A DNA stretch of 64,000 nucleotides from positions 1,550,001 to 1,614,000 of the forward strand of contig CAWHEL010000002.1 of NCBI GenBank assembly GCA_963828555.1, given 5' to 3'. Shown one piece after another: positions 18,363-25,089 of the stretch. The DNA comes from JADJPO01 sp963828555 (lineage in GTDB: Bacteria; Actinomycetota; Actinomycetes; Actinomycetales; Kineosporiaceae). The translations under genes and the position numbers were made by a program. Each line of letters starts with the position of its first letter. The first letter of the stretch is position 1. Below the pieces are notes generated by a model. That model made no database searches. It saw only the letters and a list, made by a program, of their open reading frames with translations, and was not told the DNA's origin.

Positions 18363-21343
18363 CCACCGATCCCCAGCTGTACTTCCTGCCCTGGCTGCGC
18401 TCGGGCACGGCCGGGGTGCTCTCCGAGCCCGACCCCCTGAGCGGCGCCCTGCCCGCGACCGCCACACTGCGCCCCTGGCTGCGGATCGCCGGGCACGCGG
18501 ACCTCGCGCAGGAGATCCGGGTGCACGGCCCCGGCCAGGTGAGCGGGCTGGACGCCGCAGGCGTCCTCCGCCGCGTGCCGGCCGACGGGACCGCCTGCGC
18601 CGAGCCGCCCTACTTCGCCTCGGTCGAAGTGAGTCCACCCGACCTGCCGTGGCGCTACACCCCGGCCGGCCCGGGCACCGCCTCGGGTCTGCGGCCGTGG
18701 CTGGTGCTCGTCGTGGTTCGCGCTCAGGAGGGCGTCCTGCTCGGCCCGGACGGCGGGTCGCCACTGCCGGTGCTGCGGATCGAGACCCCCGCGGCGCCTG
18801 GTGGGGAGCTGCCGGATCTGGCCGACAGCGCCGCCTGGGCCCATGTGCAGTCGACCGTGCCCGCGCCCGAGCTGGCTGCGGGACTGGCTGGTGACCCCGC
18901 CGTGGCCGTGGCCCGGCTGCTGTGCCCCCGCCGACTCCTGCCCGACGAGGCCTGGCTGGCCTGCCTCGTCCCGGCGTTCGCCGTCGGGCGCGACGCGGGC
19001 CTGGGGACGCCCGAGGTCACCGCGACGACCACCGAGGCGGCCTGGACCGGGCTCGAGGACTCGGTGCGGCTGCCCGTCTACCACTCATGGACCTTCCGCA
19101 CCGGTGCCGACGGGGACTTCGAGTCCCTCGCCCGGCGGCTGCAGCCCGACCTCGGCGCGAGCGTGCTCGGCCGGGTCGAGCTCGACCTCTCCGGGCCGGG
19201 TGCGCCCCTGGACGGGCACCCACCCGGCACGCGGGGCCGGGTCACCGCAGACTTCGTGGGGGCGCTGCGCAGCGCAGGGATCCGTCGCCGACCGCTCACC
19301 CAGGAGGTAGCCGACTGGTACACCGCGGGGCTGGAACCGCTGCTCGACGAGAAGGCGCAGCGGCCGGTGGCCACCGGGGTACCGGCCGACGGCTACGTCC
19401 CCGAGCGGGACGACCCGGTGGTCACACCCCCCGTGTACGCGGCGTTCCAGACCGGGGCGGACGGGGTCCCGACGGGCGAGGACGAGGACCTCGGCTGGCA
19501 ACGCTCCCTGAACCTGGATCCCCAGCTGCGCGGCCCGGCCGGAGTCGGCGCCGAGGTGGTGCGGCGCAACGCCGAGTCACTGATGGCCTCCGCGTGGACG
19601 CAGGCCGGTGCGATCGCGCAGACCGAGCAGGCCCTCGATCACGCCCTGCTCGCCATCGAGGTCGGACGATCGTGGGCGCGCCGGGTGAGCGCGCTGGATG
19701 ACGGCGCCGCAGTCCAGGTCACCGGGCGGGTGCATGCATGGGCTCCGGCGCCGGACGGGGGCCCGGGCACGCTGGCGCGCAGCCTGGACCGGCCCTGGCC
19801 CGGGCGAGGCATGGTCAGCCCGGCCTTCCTGCGGGTGCTACGGCCGGCTACCGCCCTGGCTCGGCAGTGGGGCGAGTGCCTGAACGTGCCGGCGCCGTCC
19901 AGGACCACGCCGTCCGGGCCGGCAGCGGCCACGACGTCGACCTTCCTCGCTGCCACCTCGCCCGCGGCCCCCACGGGCACGGCGGCGGTGCTGTCGTTCG
20001 CGACGGTCCCCCTGGCCGACGGCGCCTGGACCCACGACGGCGCACTGGGCACGGACTCGGCCCAGCTCGAACCGAGCCTCGAGCGAGCGGCGCTGGTTGG
20101 CGGGACCCTCTCTGCCGAGGTCGCGTCGTCCTTCACCGAGGTGGTCCTGACCCGGGCGGCCGGCGACGCCGGTGGCCGGTTGCCCGGCGCGCGGCCGACT
20201 CCCCAGGCCCGAGCGCTCGCGGTCTTCGACGGGCAGGTGGCCAGTGCGGTCGCTGCCGGCCGCGACCTCGCGATCGCGGTGGCAGCCCTCGGCCAGGTGC
20301 TGCCTGCGTCGCCACCGGTGGTCCCGGTCGACCTGTCGGCCGCGCGGGCCGCGGTGGTCGGCATCCTCGACCCGCTGCCGTTGGCACGGGCCCGATTGCT
20401 CGACCGAGTGCCGGCGCTCGGTGCCCTGGCCCCCGCGGGGGCGCTGCCGGTCCGGCTGGAGCTGGCTCCGCGGTTCACCGACCCGGTCTCGGCCGACGTC
20501 GTGCGGTGGGATCCGCGCCTGCTGTTGCCGGGCATCGAGACCCTGCCTACCGACCGCGCGGCCCTGCTCGACGCGGACGACGCCTACGTCAGCGCCGTGC
20601 TCGCCGGGGCGAACCACGAGCTCGCCCGGGAGTTCCTCTGGCGCGAGTACCCCGCATCGACCTCTGCCACCTATCTGCACCGATTCTGGGACACCGGGCC
20701 CGCGGGACCGGACGACATCGCCGACATCGCAACCTGGTCCGGCCCGCGGCTGGCGGGGCAGGTGAGCGGAGTGACGGCGTCCGCGCTGAGCGTGTTCGTG
20801 GTGCGCGGCGAGCTGCTGCGCCGCTATCCCGATGCTCGGGTCTACGCGGTCCGCGCCCTGTGGGTGGACGGTGGGCCGGAGGTGACGGCCGGCGAGGAGG
20901 TCGCCGAGGTCGTGCTGTTCGGCGCCCTCGATGCCAGCACCCGGTTCTACGGCCTGCCGAAGGATCTCGAGACGCTGCGCGGCAACCGGTCGAACCCCTC
21001 GCGCACCGCGGAGTCGGCCGGCTGGTTCGTCGCGATCGAGGAGGCCGCGACCTCGCCGCGGTTCGGGCTGGACGCTGCAGCCGGGGACGGCATTGATCTG
21101 CGCCGCCCGGCGTCGTCCTGGGACGACCTGAGCTGGGGGCACCTGGTGCCGACCGGCGGGACGCTGGACGACGTGCCTTTCGCGCAGGCTCGCGAGCCGT
21201 TGCGCCAGGGCGCGCAGATAGGGGCCGACCCGCGGATCTGGGGCCGCAACGCCGCCCACATGGCGGCGATCACCTACCAACGCCCCTTCCGCGCGCTGCT
21301 CCACGCCGACCAACTCCTGAGGAGCGCAGCCCCCTCCAGATGA
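18359..21343 (+). CDS. Giant-operon protein 6, unknown function (LRPWLVLVVV family)
   Basis: 994 aa, GTG start in a GTGA overlap. The N-terminus LYFLPWLRSG and the block YFASVEVSPPDLPWRYTPAG (about 84-103), followed by LRPWLVLVVV (~110-119), look like family hallmarks. I recall such motifs in uncharacterised neighbours of gene 1 homologues. The C-terminus has DPRIWGRNAAHMAAITYQRP. No transmembrane helices, signal peptide or enzymatic motifs are visible. Last gene of the operon, and its TGA stop lies inside the second copy of the flanking repeat (21335-21358). The conserved gene order suggests obligate partnership with the five upstream products. Confidence 0.8.
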   Translation: MTTDPQLYFLPWLRSGTAGVLSEPDPLSGALPATATLRPWLRIAGHADLAQEIRVHGPGQVSGLDAAGVLRRVPADGTACAEPPYFASVEVSPPDLPWRYTPAGPGTASGLRPWLVLVVVRAQEGVLLGPDGGSPLPVLRIETPAAPGGELPDLADSAAWAHVQSTVPAPELAAGLAGDPAVAVARLLCPRRLLPDEAWLACLVPAFAVGRDAGLGTPEVTATTTEAAWTGLEDSVRLPVYHSWTFRTGADGDFESLARRLQPDLGASVLGRVELDLSGPGAPLDGHPPGTRGRVTADFVGALRSAGIRRRPLTQEVADWYTAGLEPLLDEKAQRPVATGVPADGYVPERDDPVVTPPVYAAFQTGADGVPTGEDEDLGWQRSLNLDPQLRGPAGVGAEVVRRNAESLMASAWTQAGAIAQTEQALDHALLAIEVGRSWARRVSALDDGAAVQVTGRVHAWAPAPDGGPGTLARSLDRPWPGRGMVSPAFLRVLRPATALARQWGECLNVPAPSRTTPSGPAAATTSTFLAATSPAAPTGTAAVLSFATVPLADGAWTHDGALGTDSAQLEPSLERAALVGGTLSAEVASSFTEVVLTRAAGDAGGRLPGARPTPQARALAVFDGQVASAVAAGRDLAIAVAALGQVLPASPPVVPVDLSAARAAVVGILDPLPLARARLLDRVPALGALAPAGALPVRLELAPRFTDPVSADVVRWDPRLLLPGIETLPTDRAALLDADDAYVSAVLAGANHELAREFLWREYPASTSATYLHRFWDTGPAGPDDIADIATWSGPRLAGQVSGVTASALSVFVVRGELLRRYPDARVYAVRALWVDGGPEVTAGEEVAEVVLFGALDASTRFYGLPKDLETLRGNRSNPSRTAESAGWFVAIEEAATSPRFGLDAAAGDGIDLRRPASSWDDLSWGHLVPTGGTLDDVPFAQAREPLRQGAQIGADPRIWGRNAAHMAAITYQRPFRALLHADQLLRSAAPSR

Positions 21344-21358
21344 GCACAACGTCACGCC
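21335..21358. repeat. Repeat copy B at the 3' end of the giant operon
   Basis: A 24-bp sequence identical to 3523-3546 except for one base (GAGCACAACGTCACGC here, GAGCGCAACGTCACGC there). It is in the same orientation and starts within the last codons of gene 6. The second hairpin arm seen in copy A is not present here. Confidence 0.75.
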
Positions 21359-21666
21359 TGAAGGGTGCAACCTCTCGGTCATAGCTGTGACCAGTGATGA
21401 TGCTGGTCTGGGATGATTTCGGCGGTGGTCTGCGGCAGGAGTCCGTGCGGGTCGAGGCGAGCCCAATCCCTGACCGAGGGCTACCCGGCCATTGCAGGAC
21501 GGATCATGGTTCGACTGTCCCACCACCCCGACCGAAAGGCCCTATTGCGACGCGCTCTCGCCGCGACTCCGGAGAACCCTGTCGCAGCAACGATCCGGCA
21601 CCGCGCACCGACCCGGAGCGCGGCAACCAGACTGCTCCACCACCTATCGCGTTCGCGGAGGTCCCG
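21359..21666. other. Intergenic region, no gene seen
   Basis: About 308 bp between the giant operon and the membrane TIR/SLOG-like gene. The frame of the downstream gene is open upstream of 21667, but the conceptual peptide is Arg/Pro/Thr-rich and unlike a protein. No tRNA, terminator with T-tract or operator was recognised. The promoter of the gene at 21667 should lie here. Confidence 0.5.
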
Positions 21667-23019
21667 ATGGCTGTCACGACGCGCTCCACGGCTCGCCGCC
21701 GGTTCCTGCTGCGGCGGTGGGCTCGGCGTGCCCGAGGACTGGTCGGCGGCGTCCTTCTCGTCGTCGCCGGGCTGGGATTCTGGGCGGCGCTCCTCGGCGG
21801 CCTGCTCGCCGTCGGGGTCACCCTGGACAAGAACTCCGGCCTCGATCCGCAGCTGCGCCCGCAGATCCTGACCACCTGGCTGTGGGTCGCCGCCATCGCG
21901 GTCTGCGCACGGCACTCTGCCCGCACACTGCGGCACATCCCACGCCGGATGGTCCTCTGGCTGCGTCGCTTTCGGCACGCCGAGTCCATCAGGGCGATGT
22001 CGACGGCGCTGGACCACCTGGGCTATTCCTGGCGCGTTGTCACCCTCGACGACGCGACGGCTCAGGCTTCCGGCACCGCGTCAGGGCTACGTCTGAGCGT
22101 GTCCGCAACATCGGCCGTCAACCGTGTCGTGTCGGCGATCCAGCGATGGATCTCCGTGTGGGGCACCTGGGCGGTTCGTGGATATGTCGGCTCCTGGGTG
22201 GCGCTGGTGGCCTGGTCGGTGTGGCGCGGTCACCCATTCGCGGTGCTGGACGCGATGGCCGGCGACTGGAGGCAGTGGCCGGCGCCCTGGACCGACGTCG
22301 CCGCGCGGCTCCTGGCCGGCGCCGCCGTCGCACTGTTTGCCGGGCTCCTGGCGCTCCTGGCCGTGTACCTCCTTCTCCTGCTGCTCCTTCCCGTGGTGAT
22401 GATGGCCGGATCCGTCGGCGAGGGGGTGCGGACGGCGGAGCTGCGCAAGCGGCTGACGGTGGCCACCATGGCTGAGCTGACCGAGGTGTCAGCTACCGTC
22501 GCCACCGGCTCCCGCGCCGCGCTGGCGCCGCGCCTGACGGTGGTCACGGTCGACTCGGCCATCTGGCGGGAGGCGGTGCACGAGCTCGCCCGGACATGCA
22601 ACGCCGTCCTGCTCGATGTCTCGGCGGCCTCTGAGGCTCTCCTGTGGGAGGTCCGGGAATTGGGCCGGGGCGACGTCCGGCTGGTGTTCGTCGGTGAGGA
22701 GACGGCGGTGGGTCGTCTGCTGTCAGGCACGGGTCCGGGGCCGGCCGCGCTCGAGCCGGCCCTGACTGCCCACGAGCTGGCCCTGCGGGAGGCCCTCGAC
22801 GGCCTCGAGATCCTCACCTACCGCACCACCGTCTGGGGGCGAGTGAGGTTCCAGCGGGCGCTCTTCGGCACCCTCGAAGCGTCTGCACCACTCCATCTGA
22901 GCCTGGACCGGGCGCGCCGGTGGGCGGTGACCCTCATTGCGGTCGCTGTCGTGGTCGTCGGGTTGTGGCAGGTCGCCTCGATCGTCACGACGTGGCCGTG
23001 GACTCGCCTCGTCGAGTAG
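21667..23019 (+). CDS. Membrane protein with cytosolic TIR/SLOG-like domain
   Basis: 450 aa from the ATG at 21667, chosen over an upstream ATG because GGAG lies 6 nt before it and the upstream codons are not protein-like. Hydrophobic segments occur near residues 15-45, 60-80, 170-185 and 215-255, with one more at the C-terminal end (~425-445). Between the last two lies a soluble domain with LTVVTVDSAIWREAVHELA, CNAVLLDVSAASEALLWEV and VRLVFVGEE. This beta-alpha alternation with DVS..SE.LLWE resembles Rossmann-like TIR or SLOG-type sensing domains. It is convergent with the DUF2235 gene. No known family name can be given confidently. A membrane-anchored sensor or effector is inference. Confidence 0.7.
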   Translation: MAVTTRSTARRRFLLRRWARRARGLVGGVLLVVAGLGFWAALLGGLLAVGVTLDKNSGLDPQLRPQILTTWLWVAAIAVCARHSARTLRHIPRRMVLWLRRFRHAESIRAMSTALDHLGYSWRVVTLDDATAQASGTASGLRLSVSATSAVNRVVSAIQRWISVWGTWAVRGYVGSWVALVAWSVWRGHPFAVLDAMAGDWRQWPAPWTDVAARLLAGAAVALFAGLLALLAVYLLLLLLLPVVMMAGSVGEGVRTAELRKRLTVATMAELTEVSATVATGSRAALAPRLTVVTVDSAIWREAVHELARTCNAVLLDVSAASEALLWEVRELGRGDVRLVFVGEETAVGRLLSGTGPGPAALEPALTAHELALREALDGLEILTYRTTVWGRVRFQRALFGTLEASAPLHLSLDRARRWAVTLIAVAVVVVGLWQVASIVTTWPWTRLVE

Positions 23020-23026
23020 GGCGTCC

Positions 23027-24088
23027 TCACGGCGGCACCGGAGCGCTGATCCAGGCGGGATCCACGTAGGAGACCTCGCCCTGGAAGCGCCCGACCCCGT
23101 ATGTCGGATCCTGTCGGCGACGCTCCTGGACGCTACTGTGCACGCTGGCACCATCGGGTACCGACCGGTGCTTGTAGGTGGCCAGGGTCCAGATCCGCCC
23201 CATGCGGTGGACGGCCGCCAGAGCATGCGCCGTCTCCACCGTGCATGCGGCCTCGTACGCGGACCGTTTGACCAGCAGCCCCTCCTGGACGGCCGCTTCC
23301 ACCACCCACTTCAACGCAATGGTGGACAGCCGGGGCCCGTCGTCGTCGAAGGTCCCTCCGACGTCGGAGTGCACGCCGGCGAACCAGACCTCCTCCAGCG
23401 ACCCGTCCTTCGCGACCGATGCGACCGGGTCGTGCTTGAACGCCCGGCGCTTCTCATCGATGGAGACGGCGTGCCGGCAGCGGCGGACGTTGGGCAGCCG
23501 GTTCGTATAGGGCCAATGGATCTGCCAGGGAAGGACTCCTACCGCCTTGACGGTGTCCCAGAGGCCGAGGTATCGGATCGGCACGGTGGTGCGGGTGCCG
23601 TCCACGCTTCGCGCGAAGACTCTCGCGAACTCGTGCACGGTGTCCCAGTAGTCCTTCCTCGAGCGGTCGTCGAAGTGACGGGTGTGCGCCTGCACGGCGT
23701 AGGGCACCAGAGTCTCCAGACCGGGCCGCGCCAAGCCGACCGTTCGGAGCATCCCGGCCAGGGCCCGAGCAGTGTAGGCGCCTCGGCTGAAGCCGAAGAC
23801 GAACACTCGGTCGCCGGGCTCCCAGTTCCGCATGAGCCAGGCGTAGGCCTCGCCGAGATTGGTCCGCAGCCCCACACCGAAGGCCAGCCCGGCCACCTTC
23901 GAGGCCCGCTTGGCGACGGGGGACCAAGCCGCCCCCGAGCTGAAGGTCCCCACCCCCGGGTCGTAGTACGCCACCTGACGGTCCGGGTCGGACAGGTCCA
24001 GCGTCTGGTAGAGCAGAACGACGTTGGTGTTCCGGTTCGCCCGCAACTGATTCCCGGTGCCGTCCAGACAGATGACGAGGTTCTTCAT
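23027..24088 (-). CDS. DUF2235 alpha/beta hydrolase (Tle1-like phospholipase family)
   Basis: 353 aa. Starts MKNLVICLDGTGNQ, the family's N-terminal Asp-Gly-Thr-Gly motif. The nucleophile elbow is GFSRGAYTAR. The acid/His region WFAGVHSDVGGTF fits the catalytic Asp and His of DUF2235. The family includes type VI secretion lipase effectors of the Tle1 class. No T6SS genes are nearby, so a stand-alone or different role is likely. The ATG at 24088 has GAGAGG upstream and is preferred to the TTG at 24100. It is divergent from the LSDAT gene with 89 bp between starts, so the two may share a regulatory region. No signal peptide. Confidence 0.85.
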   Translation of the reverse strand: MKNLVICLDGTGNQLRANRNTNVVLLYQTLDLSDPDRQVAYYDPGVGTFSSGAAWSPVAKRASKVAGLAFGVGLRTNLGEAYAWLMRNWEPGDRVFVFGFSRGAYTARALAGMLRTVGLARPGLETLVPYAVQAHTRHFDDRSRKDYWDTVHEFARVFARSVDGTRTTVPIRYLGLWDTVKAVGVLPWQIHWPYTNRLPNVRRCRHAVSIDEKRRAFKHDPVASVAKDGSLEEVWFAGVHSDVGGTFDDDGPRLSTIALKWVVEAAVQEGLLVKRSAYEAACTVETAHALAAVHRMGRIWTLATYKHRSVPDGASVHSSVQERRRQDPTYGVGRFQGEVSYVDPAWISAPVPP

Positions 24089-24177
24089 CGGACCTCTCAA
24101 CCCGTGAAGGTGCCGAGTCGCTCCTCGGCCCCTTAGCCTGGCCGGATCATCGACCCGGCACCTTCGAGGAGCATCCC

Positions 24178-24897
24178 ATGACGGCCGACCAGGATCCCTG
24201 GGGCGAGCCGGTCATCGGGGATGTCGCCTCCGAGACGGACCTCGAACCGCTCCTCACGCGGTGGGGACTGGCGGGCGCGCCGGTGCTGGTCTCGGTCGGT
24301 GGCGCCGGATCGATGGGCGAGGACGCGCTGCGGACGATGGAAACCCTGCTGGCCGAGCACGTGCTTCCGCTACTGCGCGAGCTGGGGGCCGTGGTGGTGG
24401 ACGGCGGCACGCACGCGGGAGTGATGGCGGCGATGGGCCGGGCCCGCCGGGCTGTTCCGGACATTCCCCTGGTCGGGGTGGTGGCGCGCGGCACGGTGCG
24501 CTCACCGGGAACGGGGACCGGTCCGGACGCCGCCACGATCGACCGCCGCCACTCGCATCAGGTGTTGGTCCCCGGGGACTGCTGGGGGGACGAGTCGCCG
24601 TGGATCTGCCAGGTCGCCACGACGATCAGCGCCGGTCGGCCGTCGCTCACCCTGGTCGGCAACGGCGGGGAGATCACCTTCGAGGACATCGCCCACAGCC
24701 TGCGAGTGGGCCGCCCGGTGGTGGTGCTGGCCGGGACCGGCCGTACCGCCGACCTGGTCGCAGCAGCCGACGACGACCCGTCCGGGGCCGAGCCCCGCGC
24801 CCTCGTGCTGACCCGGTCCCCGCTGCTGCACGTCGTCCCGGCGGACGACCCCGAGCAGCTCACCATCGCCTTGACACGACTGCTGACCGATCGCTGA
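24178..24897 (+). CDS. LSDAT/SLOG-family nucleotide-sensing domain protein
   Basis: 239 aa. The conserved core includes VLVSVGGAGSMGEDAL, AVVVDGGTHAGVMAAMG, IPLVGVVARGTV, LTLVGNGGEITFEDIAHSL and RPVVVLAGTGRTADL. These are hallmarks of the SLOG superfamily branch related to the TRPM N-terminal domain (LSDAT_prok). Such domains are thought to bind nucleotide-derived ligands and often accompany effector domains in bacterial conflict or stress systems. The ATG is preceded by GAGGAG. Divergently arranged with the DUF2235 hydrolase, which could be its effector partner. That link is inference. Confidence 0.8.
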   Translation: MTADQDPWGEPVIGDVASETDLEPLLTRWGLAGAPVLVSVGGAGSMGEDALRTMETLLAEHVLPLLRELGAVVVDGGTHAGVMAAMGRARRAVPDIPLVGVVARGTVRSPGTGTGPDAATIDRRHSHQVLVPGDCWGDESPWICQVATTISAGRPSLTLVGNGGEITFEDIAHSLRVGRPVVVLAGTGRTADLVAAADDDPSGAEPRALVLTRSPLLHVVPADDPEQLTIALTRLLTDR

Positions 24898-25089
24898 CCG
24901 GTCCGGCGGCGACCGGCAAAGCACGCGGAAGGCCGCGGAGAGGATGGCCGCGATCCGTCTCGAGGCCTTTCGCCGAACCTACCGGCTGTCCCTCGACTGC
25001 ATCGAGCCCCTGGACAGACATCTCACTCGCTGCTCAAACCGTCGACGTGTACTGCTTCGACCCTGAGGTCTGGACAGTGTGGCCAGGAA
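24898..25089. other. Convergent intergenic region, no gene seen
   Basis: This 192-bp gap separates the 3' ends of the LSDAT gene and the SHRW-motif gene. No hairpin with T-tract and no open frame with protein-like composition was found. Confidence 0.5.

Noticed and set aside
3700..21343. Classification as a T6SS, R-type pyocin or extracellular contractile injection system
   Set aside because: No sheath, tube, baseplate spike, tape-measure coiled coil or AAA+ ATPase motif was seen in any of the six proteins. DUF2235 alone is not enough.
3523..21358. The flanking 24-bp repeats as integrase attachment sites
   Set aside because: No integrase, recombinase or tRNA gene accompanies them, and copy A is part of a hairpin, so a dispersed palindrome is a simpler explanation.
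3820..21526. Long minus-strand frames (400-750 aa) opposite the giant operon
   Set aside because: They have the low-complexity Arg/His/Gly composition typical of antisense frames in high-GC DNA and lack starts with ribosome-binding sites.
21394..21666. N-terminal extension of the membrane TIR/SLOG-like protein
   Set aside because: Composition is not protein-like, and the ATG at 21667 has a good ribosome-binding site directly before the first hydrophobic segment.
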